Source: an uncultured Zetaproteobacteria bacterium (GTDB lineage Bacteria > Pseudomonadota > Zetaproteobacteria > Mariprofundales > Mariprofundaceae). Taken from it: DNA of 6,437 nt. Under the pieces are notes generated by a model that saw only the letters and a program-made list of their open reading frames with translations, was not told the DNA's origin and ran no database searches. The stretch covers positions 1 through 6,437 of the forward strand of contig CAJXNE010000118.1 of assembly GCA_913056285.1 (NCBI GenBank). Direction: 5' to 3'. Below, one piece after another: positions 1 through 5,546 of the stretch. Position numbers and translations under genes: made by a program. The stretch's first letter is position 1; the number at the start of each line of letters is the position of its first letter.

Positions 1-309
1 CCAGTCCGGTTGAACCGATGCCACCGCTGCGTCAAGCGCCTGCATTACATCTCCGTGAATGACGGACAACCTATCATTTTTCTGGGCTACGCGTTGCCAG
101 TGTTCGGCAAAACGGTCATCCATTTCTATCACAGCCAGCTTGCCAACCCGCTCTAATAATGTTTCGGTAATCGCCCCTGGCCCCGGCCCAATCTCGATGG
201 CCGTCGCTCCGGTCGGAATCGTTTGTACGATGCGACAAATGGCATTGTGATCGCGCAAGAAATGCTGGCCAAGAGACTTTTTGGCGCGGCGGGATTGGTT
301 ATTCTTCAT
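1..309 (-). CDS. rsmA: 16S rRNA dimethyladenosine transferase RsmA/KsgA, N-terminal part (cut by window edge)
   Basis: This SAM-dependent enzyme dimethylates two adjacent adenosines in the 3'-terminal helix of 16S rRNA late in small-subunit assembly. Only the first 103 codons are present, of a family usually about 260-280 residues long. Reading the minus strand from ATG at 309-307, the protein shows the family's N-terminal signature KSLGQHFL at residues 11-18. The SAM-binding motif I EIGPGPG lies at residues 39-45, the acidic motif II residue is E62 (VIEMD), and motif III HGDV is at 85-88. The basic leader before the signature (RRAKK) is typical. There is no clear Shine-Dalgarno sequence before the ATG, but the start fits the family well. 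The gene is divergent from tpiA, with 133 bp between the two starts. Identity is secure from the motifs; the catalytic NLPY motif lies beyond the window. Confidence 0.95.
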   Translation of the reverse strand, partial: MKNNQSRRAKKSLGQHFLRDHNAICRIVQTIPTGATAIEIGPGPGAITETLLERVGKLAVIEMDDRFAEHWQRVAQKNDRLSVIHGDVMQALDAAVASVQPDW

Positions 310-360
310 CGGCCAATCGTAGCGGAATATGCAACGATACATAGCATTTCTGATTAAGCC

Positions 361-388
361 TTGCCTTATAAGGCATTATTTCTAGAAT
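361..388 (+). promoter_or_regulatory. Candidate sigma-70 promoter for tpiA-secG
   Basis: A TTGCCT -35-like box (361-366) and a TAGAAT -10-like box (383-388, five of six consensus positions) are 16 bp apart. They lie about 55 bp upstream of the tpiA start, so transcription would begin near 395 and give a leader of roughly 48 nt. The -35 matches consensus at four of six positions, so this is a prediction only. A perfect palindrome overlaps the -35 box and spacer. Confidence 0.4.
362..375. promoter_or_regulatory. Perfect 14-bp palindrome, possible operator between rsmA and tpiA
   Basis: TGCCTTATAAGGCA is exactly self-complementary, with no spacer. It lies in the divergent rsmA/tpiA intergenic region and overlaps the predicted tpiA -35 box and spacer, where a dimeric repressor would block RNA polymerase. 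As RNA it would make a poor hairpin because there is no loop, so a protein-binding role is more likely than a terminator. No regulator family is assigned. Confidence 0.4.
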
Positions 389-430
389 CCGCAAACTTTT
401 TTTAGCCGTTGGTGATGAAAAGAAATATTC

Positions 431-437
431 GGGAGGT
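431..437 (+). promoter_or_regulatory. Strong ribosome binding site of tpiA
   Basis: GGGAGGT ends 5 nt before the ATG at 443 and fixes the tpiA start. Confidence 0.8.
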
Positions 438-442
438 CTGGC

Positions 443-1192
443 ATGGGTAATGATAAACGTCGTTTGATTGCAGGGAACTGGAAAATGAATGGTTTGTTGC
501 AGGATGCAATCGAGTTCATGGATGCCTTCGGCGGCAACCCGGCTCCTGATCATGTTGAAGTGGGGCTTATGCCGCCATTTACCCTGCTGCACTCCATGTC
601 CGAACGGCTGGCGAAAATGGGCGTAACGCTTGGCGCTCAGAATGTGTACAACGAAGACAAGGGCGCATTCACCGGTTCCATTTGTCCGATGATGCTACGT
701 GATGCGGATTGCCATTATGTGATTCTCGGCCATTCCGAACGCCGCAGTATTATCGGTGAGAGCAATGCCAAAATTCGTTCCAAAATGAATGCAACATGGT
801 TGCATGGCATGGAGCCTATCCTGTGTATCGGCGAAACGCTGGAGCAACGTGAAAAGGGCATTACCAATGCCGTGCTGGCTGAACAACTGGCGATCCTCAA
901 AGGCGCACCAAAAGATAAACCACTGACTGTAGCCTATGAACCGGTCTGGGCGATTGGTACGGGCGTAACGGCTTCCGCGCAACAGGTCACGGAAACCCAT
1001 GCCTTTGTTCATGAAGAACTGACAAAACTCGGACATGACTGCCGTGTCTTGTATGGCGGCAGCGTTAATCCGGGCAATGCGGCTGAATTGATGGCCTGCC
1101 CGGGCGTGGAAGGCGCGCTGGTTGGCGGCGCAAGCCTGAAAGCTGAATCATTTATGGAAATTGTAAAAGCCACTGCTCTGGTAGTGAGCTAA
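443..1192 (+). CDS. tpiA: Triosephosphate isomerase
   Basis: This cytoplasmic dimeric TIM-barrel enzyme interconverts dihydroxyacetone phosphate and glyceraldehyde 3-phosphate in glycolysis and gluconeogenesis. At 249 residues it has the family's usual length. All catalytic elements are visible: N12 and K14 in AGNWKMN, the electrophile H97 in GHSERR (96-101), and the base E166 in AYEPVWAIGTG (164-174), whose flexible lid loop is intact. Phosphate-binding YGGSV is at 204-208 and GALVGGASL at 224-232. One oddity is the dimer-interface loop, which reads GAFTGSIC at 74-81 where most family members have GAFTGE; the nearly invariant Glu is Ser79 here. The start is fixed by a strong Shine-Dalgarno sequence. 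The stop is 14 bp from the secG start and the secG ribosome binding site overlaps it, so the two are almost certainly cotranscribed. Confidence 0.98.
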   Translation: MGNDKRRLIAGNWKMNGLLQDAIEFMDAFGGNPAPDHVEVGLMPPFTLLHSMSERLAKMGVTLGAQNVYNEDKGAFTGSICPMMLRDADCHYVILGHSERRSIIGESNAKIRSKMNATWLHGMEPILCIGETLEQREKGITNAVLAEQLAILKGAPKDKPLTVAYEPVWAIGTGVTASAQQVTETHAFVHEELTKLGHDCRVLYGGSVNPGNAAELMACPGVEGALVGGASLKAESFMEIVKATALVVS

Positions 1193-1196
1193 GGAG
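1191..1196 (+). promoter_or_regulatory. secG ribosome binding site overlapping the tpiA stop
   Basis: AAGGAG begins inside the tpiA TAA stop (1190-1192) and lies 10 nt before the secG ATG at 1207. The overlap suggests that ribosomes finishing tpiA help start secG. Confidence 0.7.
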
Positions 1197-1206
1197 ATAA
1201 ACTGGA

Positions 1207-1593
1207 ATGACAACTGTATTAATTATCGTACACGTGCTGGTAGCAATCCTGCTGATTGGCGTCGTGTTGATTCAGCGAGGTCAGGGTGCAGACATGGGCG
1301 CATCTTTTGGCGGCGGCGGCGCACAAACACTGTTTGGAAGCCGTGGTTCCGGCTCATTCCTGGGTAAACTGACCGGTGGTCTGGCGGCCACATTTATGAT
1401 GACCAGCCTGACGCTGGCCTTCTTTTCCCAGCAGCAAACCGGCTCGGTAGTGGAACGCTCAATTGCCGGACAGACAGCTCCTGCACAGTCCGCACCGGCT
1501 ACGCCTGCAAAGGGCGGTAGCTTTGATCCATCCAAACTCAAGCTCGACGACACATCGGCTCCGGCCACAGACAGTCTGCCCGGCGCAGAATAA
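1207..1593 (+). CDS. secG: Protein translocase subunit SecG
   Basis: SecG is the small accessory subunit of the SecYEG channel in the inner membrane and stimulates SecA-driven export. The 128-residue protein has the expected hairpin topology: a first membrane segment at about residues 3-22, a cytoplasmic loop with the family signature VLIQRGQGADMG (20-31), a glycine run GGGG (35-38), TLFGS (41-45), and a second membrane segment at about 55-74. The C-terminal 50 residues are rich in Ala, Pro and Ser with a charged end. They look disordered and make the protein somewhat longer than E. coli SecG (110 residues). The tpiA-secG order is common in Proteobacteria. In several gammaproteobacteria a tRNA-Leu gene follows secG; none is visible here. 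Confidence 0.96.
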   Translation: MTTVLIIVHVLVAILLIGVVLIQRGQGADMGASFGGGGAQTLFGSRGSGSFLGKLTGGLAATFMMTSLTLAFFSQQQTGSVVERSIAGQTAPAQSAPATPAKGGSFDPSKLKLDDTSAPATDSLPGAE

Positions 1594-1599
1594 CGATTC

Positions 1600-1622
1600 A
1601 AACTATCTGTTTAGGATAGTTT
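1600..1622 (+). terminator. Weak hairpin just after secG
   Basis: AAACTATC (1600-1607) pairs with GATAGTTT (1615-1622) around a 7-nt loop, followed by one more T. The stem is AT-rich and the T tract is short, so it may be a weak terminator or a 3'-end-protecting structure preceding the stronger hairpin downstream. Confidence 0.35.
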
Positions 1623-1636
1623 TAACTTCTTGCTAA

Positions 1637-1673
1637 AAAAGAGGAAAGTGATTTTATATCGCTTCCCTCTTTT
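1637..1673 (+). terminator. Terminator-like hairpin ending the tpiA-secG transcript
   Basis: AAAAGAGGAAAGTGAT (1637-1652) and ATCGCTTCCCTCTTTT (1658-1673) form a 16-position stem around a 5-nt loop. One position is a wobble pair and one a mismatch in either transcript direction. The 3' arm ends in four T residues and the 5' arm begins within an A run, the symmetry expected of a terminator able to work in both directions. It lies between secG and the sugar-kinase gene, both on the plus strand. Confidence 0.7.
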
Positions 1674-1683
1674 GCGTTAACCC

Positions 1684-1689
1684 TATTAT
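1684..1689 (+). promoter_or_regulatory. Possible -10 box for the sugar kinase gene
   Basis: TATTAT matches the -10 consensus at five of six positions, but no convincing -35 box lies 16-18 bp upstream. Transcription from here would start near 1696, leaving a leader of only about 10 nt, in line with the missing Shine-Dalgarno sequence. Tentative. Confidence 0.25.
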
Positions 1690-1706
1690 TCCATTACGCT
1701 GTTTGC

Positions 1707-2588
1707 ATGCTTGATGTGCTATGCGTGGGACACGCCTCATACGATATCGCCATGGCCGTACCGCATCATCCGGGCACGAATGAAAAAATGGTGGCCGATT
1801 CGATGCAGCTTTCTGGTGGCGGCCCGGCAGCCAATGCTGCGGTGTGCGTAACGCGGCTGGGCGGCAAGTCCGGTTTCTGTGGTTATCTGAGCCATGATCT
1901 GTTTGGCGAATCGCATCTGGTCGAATTAGCACGCGAGGGCGTAGACACATCGCTGATCGTACGCGGCGACTACCCCTCTCCGGTCTCCCAGATACTGGCC
2001 AAGCCCGATGGCAATCGTTCTGTGGTGAATTTCAAGGCGGATAGCCCGTTCCTTGCTGCTGATGCCATCTCAATGTCCAAATCGCCAACAGTCATCCTGT
2101 TTGATGGCCACGAACCGCTGATTTCCGAACGCCTGTGCCATTGGGCGAAAAACCACGGCGTCATTACCATACTTGATGCCGGTTCTTTGCATCAGGGAAC
2201 TCGGCATTTGGCAGGTGAAGTGGATTATCTGATCGCTTCTGAGAAATTCGCTCGACAATTTAGCGGCACGGATGATTTGCAAAGCGCGTTGCAGCTGATG
2301 ACAGAAAAATCCGCTTGCGCAGTCATCACAAGCGGAGAAAACGGTTTAATCTGGAGCAGGCGCGGCGTGAATGGCAACATGGATGCATTCATCGTAAATA
2401 CAATCGATACCACCGGTGCCGGCGATGCATTTCATGGCGCATTTGCGTTCGGTTTGTCGCAGGAGATGGCATGGGAACCACTGTTACGTTATGCATCTGC
2501 CGCCGGTGCGCTAACATGCACATCACTCGGCGCTCGGGCTGCGCTTCCCAATGCCCATCAGGTTGAGCAGCTTCTTAGCACAACATAA
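1707..2588 (+). CDS. PfkB/ribokinase-family sugar kinase, YihV-like
   Basis: This cytoplasmic ATP-dependent kinase phosphorylates a sugar or related small molecule. The 293 residues cover a full ribokinase fold. The N-terminal strand is LDVLCVGHASYDI (2-14), the substrate-side signature LSGGGPAANAAV (35-46) carries the di-glycine hinge, and the C-terminal PfkB signature DTTGAGDAFHGAFAFGL (234-250) has the GAGD anion hole and catalytic base D240. GGGPAAN, VDT near residue 80, DTTGAGDxFHGA and the ending CTxxGxRAxxP resemble E. coli YihV (6-deoxy-6-sulfofructose kinase) from memory. No other sulfoquinovose-pathway gene lies nearby, so the substrate is open; fructose- or adenosine-type kinases are alternatives. 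No Shine-Dalgarno sequence precedes the ATG. This start is kept because it supplies the first beta strand and no earlier start codon was seen in frame. A terminator-like hairpin upstream suggests its own promoter. Confidence 0.88.
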   Translation: MLDVLCVGHASYDIAMAVPHHPGTNEKMVADSMQLSGGGPAANAAVCVTRLGGKSGFCGYLSHDLFGESHLVELAREGVDTSLIVRGDYPSPVSQILAKPDGNRSVVNFKADSPFLAADAISMSKSPTVILFDGHEPLISERLCHWAKNHGVITILDAGSLHQGTRHLAGEVDYLIASEKFARQFSGTDDLQSALQLMTEKSACAVITSGENGLIWSRRGVNGNMDAFIVNTIDTTGAGDAFHGAFAFGLSQEMAWEPLLRYASAAGALTCTSLGARAALPNAHQVEQLLSTT

Positions 2589-2594
2589 GCATCA

Positions 2595-2624
2595 TTCCCA
2601 ATCTGGCGCGATTTGGGCTATCAT
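2595..2624 (+). promoter_or_regulatory. Candidate promoter for the PEBP-family gene
   Basis: TTCCCA (2595-2600, four of six -35 positions) and TATCAT (2619-2624, five of six -10 positions) are separated by 18 bp. Transcription would start near 2631, at the first ATG (2632) and about 80 nt before the second possible start (2713). Prediction only. Confidence 0.3.
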
Positions 2625-2631
2625 TGTCAGC

Positions 2632-3177
2632 ATGAAAGAAAAAATACTGGCGATCATTTTCGGATTCATCATGGTTGCAGCAATTAATACCAACGGAGGG
2701 GAATCGATAAAGATGCATATCACATCACCTGCTTTTGCTGAACATGAATCCATTCCGGAAAAATATACCTGCGAAGGGCGTGATATCTCACCACCGTTGA
2801 CCTTCAGCGGAATTCCCGAAGCAGCCGAATCACTGATTCTGATCGTCGATGATCCGGATGCGCCCGACCCGGATGCTCCGAAAATGACATGGGTTCACTG
2901 GTTATTGTTCAATTTGCCATCACACATAAAAGGGCTTGATGAAGATGTTCAGATATTTCGAGACGGTACGGATACCGGTCTGAATGACTGGAAACGCCGC
3001 GATTACGGCGGGCCGTGTCCACCAATTGGCCGTCATCGCTATTTTTTTAAACTGTATGCACTGGATACGCGATTGACGGGACTAAACGCCCCGGATAAAG
3101 AAACCCTGCTGCATGCGATGCAAGGCCATGTGCTCGAACAAGCAGAATTGATCGGCACGTATTCGAAGCAGCGTTAA
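2632..3177 (+). CDS. PEBP-family protein, YbhB/YbcL type, possibly exported
   Basis: The bacterial YbhB/YbcL branch of the phosphatidylethanolamine-binding family has a small-ligand pocket but no settled biochemical role. The 181 residues show the family blocks in order: ITSPAF (30-35), CEGRDISPPL (47-56), the DDPDAP pocket motif (73-78, nearly repeated at 79-83), WVHWLLFNLP (87-96), YGGPCPP (125-131) and GRHRYFFKLYALD (133-145). Two starts are credible. From ATG 2632 the first 17 residues form a signal-peptide-like stretch (KEK, then ILAIIFGFIMVAA, possible cleavage after A17), but it has no ribosome binding site. From ATG 2713 the protein (154 residues) begins MHITSPAF like cytosolic homologues, with GGAGGGG at 2695-2701 but a long 11-nt spacer. 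I prefer 2632 because the hydrophobic stretch is in frame and well formed. Extending back to 2551 would overlap the kinase gene without support. Confidence 0.9.
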   Translation: MKEKILAIIFGFIMVAAINTNGGESIKMHITSPAFAEHESIPEKYTCEGRDISPPLTFSGIPEAAESLILIVDDPDAPDPDAPKMTWVHWLLFNLPSHIKGLDEDVQIFRDGTDTGLNDWKRRDYGGPCPPIGRHRYFFKLYALDTRLTGLNAPDKETLLHAMQGHVLEQAELIGTYSKQR

Positions 3178-3202
3178 TGATTCCACTTAACTTGCATGCG
3201 GC

Positions 3203-3209
3203 AGGAGGT
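3203..3209 (+). promoter_or_regulatory. Ribosome binding site selecting a GTG start
   Basis: AGGAGGT is a near-perfect Shine-Dalgarno sequence 4 nt before GTG at 3214. It lies downstream of the in-frame ATG at 3196, so that ATG cannot be the main start. Confidence 0.8.
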
Positions 3210-3213
3210 AGCT

Positions 3214-3714
3214 GTGAATAAAATACTGATCAGTGCATGCCTGCTGGGTGAAAATGTCCGCTATGATGGCAGCAATAGCCGTGTGGCGTCTGACTTCCTG
3301 TTACAATGGCAACAGGAAGGGCGGATTTTATCGACCTGCCCGGAAATGGCCGGCGGCTTACCAGTACCCCGGATCCCTGCCGAAATCGACATGGGCAATG
3401 CAGAAGCGGTACTGCAGGGAAAATCTGCCATTCTGCGCAAAGATGGTGGCGATGTGACTGATGCCTATTTGAACGGGGCTGAAAAAACGCTGGCGCTGTG
3501 CATGCAGCACAATATTCGCGTTGCCATTTTGAAAGAGGGCAGTCCCTCCTGCGGCGTGGTTTGTGTGAATGACGGCAGCTTTTCCGGCCACAAAATCGAA
3601 GGGCAAGGCGTAACTGCACGTTTGTTAAGTCGCCACGGTATTTCCGTGTTCAGCGAAGGCCAGATTAGCCAGGCTGCATCCCGACTTTCTGAACTCGAGA
3701 CGAGCTATGGCTAA
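3214..3714 (+). CDS. DUF523 family protein, TudS-like cysteine protein
   Basis: The DUF523 family includes TudS, a [4Fe-4S]-cluster desulfidase that removes sulfur from thiouracil-type bases or nucleotides; most members are uncharacterised. The 166-residue product begins VNKILISACLLG. A GTG start is chosen because the Shine-Dalgarno sequence lies 4 nt upstream of it; the ATG at 3196 would add six residues and overlap that site. Conserved blocks are SACLLG (7-12), VRYDG (15-19), CPEMAGGLPVPRIPAEI (42-58), DVTDAYLNGAEKTL (80-93), LKEGSPSCG (106-114) and GQGVTARLL (130-138). C9, C42 and C113 are the likely three cluster ligands, with E44 and S110 placed to help catalysis; these roles are inferred from the family. 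C96 and C117 are extra. The length is that of single-domain members. The stop lies inside the next gene, so the two are translationally coupled. Confidence 0.88.
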   Translation: MNKILISACLLGENVRYDGSNSRVASDFLLQWQQEGRILSTCPEMAGGLPVPRIPAEIDMGNAEAVLQGKSAILRKDGGDVTDAYLNGAEKTLALCMQHNIRVAILKEGSPSCGVVCVNDGSFSGHKIEGQGVTARLLSRHGISVFSEGQISQAASRLSELETSYG

Positions 3715-4369
3715 CCGAAGCATCGGCCTGAATGCTGATTTATATCATTATCTTCTCACCTATGGTTTGAGAGAACCGGAAATATTACAACAGCTACGTA
3801 TAGCAACTGAAGAAGAGGAGTTGTCGGTGATGCGCTCCGCCCCCGAGCAAGGCCAGTTTATGGCCTTGTTGCTGCGCCTGATGGGCGCGAAGCGGGTGCT
3901 GGAAATTGGCACTTATACCGGTTATGCCACATTATGGATGGCGCTGGCCTTGCCCGATCATGGCAGGATTATAAGTTGCGATGTATCGGAACAATGGACG
4001 ACAGTAGGACAATCTCATTGGGCCGCCGCTGGCGTGGCGGATAAAATTGATTTGTATTTACAGCCGGCGCTGGAAACCTTGCAGACATTGCTGAACAAGG
4101 GGGAATATGAAACCTTTGATTTTGCTTTTATCGATGCCGATAAAATTAACTATCCGGCTTATTTCGAGGCCTGCCTGAAACTGCTTCGGCCAGGCGGCCT
4201 GATTGTAGTGGATAATGTACTCTGGGACGGCAGCGTCATTGATGCTGATAACCATGAAGAGAGCACCGAGGCGATTCGAGCATTCAATCAACAGCTCAGG
4301 ACAGATACCCGTATCGAACTGAATATGCTGCCGATAGCAGACGGTATTACGCTAGCCATGAAATGCTAA
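3707..4369 (+). CDS. Class I SAM-dependent O-methyltransferase, caffeoyl-CoA OMT-like
   Basis: A cytoplasmic methyltransferase of the Methyltransf_3 (COG4122) family, which transfers a methyl group from SAM to a hydroxyl, usually on a catechol-like acceptor, using a divalent metal ion. The 220 residues match the family length. The N-terminal helical part (about 1-60) precedes motif I VLEIGTYTGYAT (64-75). D92 in SCDVS is placed to bind the SAM ribose, FIDADK (141-146) supplies metal ligand D143, and VVDNVLWDG (167-175) supplies D169 and N170. The acceptor cannot be read from the sequence; no biosynthetic gene cluster surrounds it. Its ATG overlaps the end of the DUF523 gene by 8 bp, and the Shine-Dalgarno sequence is weak (GAG-rich, 3697-3704), so translation probably depends on the upstream gene. 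Confidence 0.92.
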   Translation: MANRSIGLNADLYHYLLTYGLREPEILQQLRIATEEEELSVMRSAPEQGQFMALLLRLMGAKRVLEIGTYTGYATLWMALALPDHGRIISCDVSEQWTTVGQSHWAAAGVADKIDLYLQPALETLQTLLNKGEYETFDFAFIDADKINYPAYFEACLKLLRPGGLIVVDNVLWDGSVIDADNHEESTEAIRAFNQQLRTDTRIELNMLPIADGITLAMKC

Positions 4370-4454
4370 TGGCAGGGTAATTTCTGCGCACTCCGGGTGG
4401 CAATTCAACCTTTCAAAGCACCCACGCCTGCAGCATATTCCAGTTTTCCCGTTC

Positions 4455-4460
4455 AGGAGG
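4455..4460 (+). promoter_or_regulatory. Ribosome binding site of the EF-hand protein gene
   Basis: AGGAGG ends 6 nt before the ATG at 4467, a near-ideal arrangement that fixes this start. Confidence 0.8.
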
Positions 4461-4466
4461 CCTACC

Positions 4467-4802
4467 ATGATACAACCGCACACATCAGCAATATGCAAAA
4501 CAGCACTGGCAGGCGCACTCGCCGCCATGCTCCTGTTCTCAACTTCTGCTATGGCCGCAGACAATCAGCAGGATAATTTCGATGCCAATCATGATGGCCA
4601 GATCACGTTTGAAGAAGTGATGAAGAAAGTGGAGAAATCAGCCCGTAAAACCTTCGATGCAATGGATCGCAACAAAGATGGCGTACTCTCCGATAAAGAT
4701 TTCGGTGATGTGCACGATGGCATGCAAAAACTGCAAGACTGGCTGCATGACCTTCTCAAACCCTTTATCAAGGATGATGAATCCGGCCCGATGGCGGTAT
4801 AA
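4467..4802 (+). CDS. Small secreted protein with two EF-hand loops
   Basis: A predicted exported calcium-binding protein of 111 residues; no named family is recognised beyond the EF-hand. Residues 1-30 form a Sec signal peptide: a K11-containing n-region, hydrophobic 13-24, and an AMA cleavage site giving a mature start at A31. The mature protein (about 81 residues) has two canonical 12-residue loops. Loop 1 is D39-x-N41-x-D43-G-Q45-I-T47-x-x-E50. Loop 2 is D67-x-N69-x-D71-G-V73-L-S75-x-x-D78. They are linked by a charged helix (51-66). The second loop has Asp rather than Glu at position 12, which in other EF-hands tends to lower calcium affinity and favour magnesium. The tail (80-111) is helical and charged. 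A role as periplasmic calcium sensor or buffer is inference. Confidence 0.85.
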   Translation: MIQPHTSAICKTALAGALAAMLLFSTSAMAADNQQDNFDANHDGQITFEEVMKKVEKSARKTFDAMDRNKDGVLSDKDFGDVHDGMQKLQDWLHDLLKPFIKDDESGPMAV

Positions 4803-4839
4803 TCCACTGCTCACAACGTTTGCAAGTGGCCTACCATTA

Positions 4840-4879
4840 CCGTGATTTGCCTCACGGCCTTCGTGTCAATTTTACGAAG
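4840..4879 (+). other. Two adjacent small hairpins upstream of the membrane-protein gene
   Basis: CCGTGA (4840-4845) pairs with TCACGG (4852-4857) around 6 nt. CTTCGT (4859-4864) then pairs with ACGAAG (4874-4879) around 9 nt. They sit 13-33 nt before the Shine-Dalgarno sequence at 4892. There is no T tract after either, so they are not a standard terminator. They could shape the leader or be chance; the stems are only 6 bp. Confidence 0.3.
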
Positions 4880-4891
4880 TCTGCCTGCCAC

Positions 4892-4896
4892 AGGAG
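4892..4896 (+). promoter_or_regulatory. Ribosome binding site choosing the ATG at 4902
   Basis: AGGAG lies 5 nt before ATG 4902. The in-frame earlier start at 4842 has no such site and would put 20 unlikely residues before the conserved beginning. Confidence 0.75.
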
Positions 4897-4901
4897 TTGA
4901 A

Positions 4902-5546
4902 ATGGCTAATTTCCAAACGCATATCACTGTCGCTGTTGTCGGATCAACCGCTGCTACCGCACTTTGCGCGCAAGCAGGGCTGATCGATCATACACAAGTG
5001 CTACCGCTCATCGCACTCGGCACGCTGGCCGGCATCCTGCCCGATATCGATTCGGATCACTCCGTACCCACACGGCTGATATTTAATGTACTCAGTTTTG
5101 CCGTTGCAGTCGCCACACTGTTCACGTTACTGGGTCAGATGCCCATCATTCCCCTGCTTGGCGTTGCACTGCTTTGCGCCTTGTTTGTACGCTATATCGC
5201 CTACTCCCTGTTTGCAGGCATCACCGAGCATCGCGGCCTGTTTCATTCACTTCCGGCTGCTCTGCTGTTTGGCTTGAGCACCGTCTCCATCGGCATCCAT
5301 GTATTGGGCTGGTCGCTGTCGTTCGCATGGTTATCAGCAGCTTTTGTCAGCGGAGGTTATCTGCTGCACCTGTCGTTGGACGAAATATACAGCGTGAATT
5401 TTATGGGTAGTACGCTCAAAAAGTCATTTGGCAGCGCATTGACTGTATTTAACCGGTCATCGTGGCTGTCGTATCTGATACTGTATACCGCAGTCGGTCT
5501 CGGCTTTTATCTTCTGCCTGCGCCTAAAGGCTGGATCAGCCTTTAG
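4902..5546 (+). CDS. YdjM/DUF457-type integral membrane protein, putative metal-dependent hydrolase
   Basis: An inner-membrane protein of the YdjM-like family (PF04307), annotated as membrane-bound metal-dependent hydrolase from conserved His and Asp residues; its substrate is unknown. From ATG 4902 (ribosome binding site 5 nt upstream) it has 214 residues. Family motifs are FQTHI with H7, LPDIDSDHS (46-54) with D48, D50, D52 and H53, EHRGLFHSLPA (109-119) with H110 and H115, and GGYLLHLSLDEIYSVNF (151-167) with H156 and D160. Hydrophobic segments at about 8-26, 34-46, 60-78, 82-104, 117-135, 138-156 and 188-205 suggest several membrane passes. E. coli ydjM is LexA-controlled, but I see no CTG-N10-CAG box here. 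The last codons and the stop lie in a strong hairpin. Confidence 0.85.
   Translation: MANFQTHITVAVVGSTAATALCAQAGLIDHTQVLPLIALGTLAGILPDIDSDHSVPTRLIFNVLSFAVAVATLFTLLGQMPIIPLLGVALLCALFVRYIAYSLFAGITEHRGLFHSLPAALLFGLSTVSIGIHVLGWSLSFAWLSAAFVSGGYLLHLSLDEIYSVNFMGSTLKKSFGSALTVFNRSSWLSYLILYTAVGLGFYLLPAPKGWISL

Noticed and set aside
1281..1601. Long minus-strand open frame opposite secG (and similar ones opposite tpiA and DUF523).
   Set aside because: These are shadow frames of well-identified genes, with low-complexity or implausible protein sequences and no ribosome binding sites.
2551..2631. Extension of the PEBP gene back to ATG 2551, overlapping the sugar kinase gene.
   Set aside because: The extra 27 residues show no family similarity and would put a signal peptide inside the chain; there is no ribosome binding site for it.
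3196..3213. ATG at 3196 as the start of the DUF523 gene.
   Set aside because: The strong AGGAGGT site at 3203-3209 lies after this ATG and is correctly spaced for GTG 3214, where the family's usual N-terminus begins.
4459..4836. The 10-mer GGCCTACCAT occurs at 4459-4468 and again at 4827-4836, flanking the EF-hand gene.
   Set aside because: In 6.4 kb several 10-base repeats are expected by chance, and the similarity does not extend to either side.
4881..4893. CTG-N7-CAG before the YdjM-like gene, considered as a LexA box because E. coli ydjM is SOS-controlled.
   Set aside because: The spacing is 7 rather than 10 and the AT-rich core of a LexA site is absent.
4842..4901. Earlier start (4842) of the membrane-protein gene.
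   Set aside because: No ribosome binding site; the conserved MANFQTHI beginning and the site at 4892 indicate 4902.
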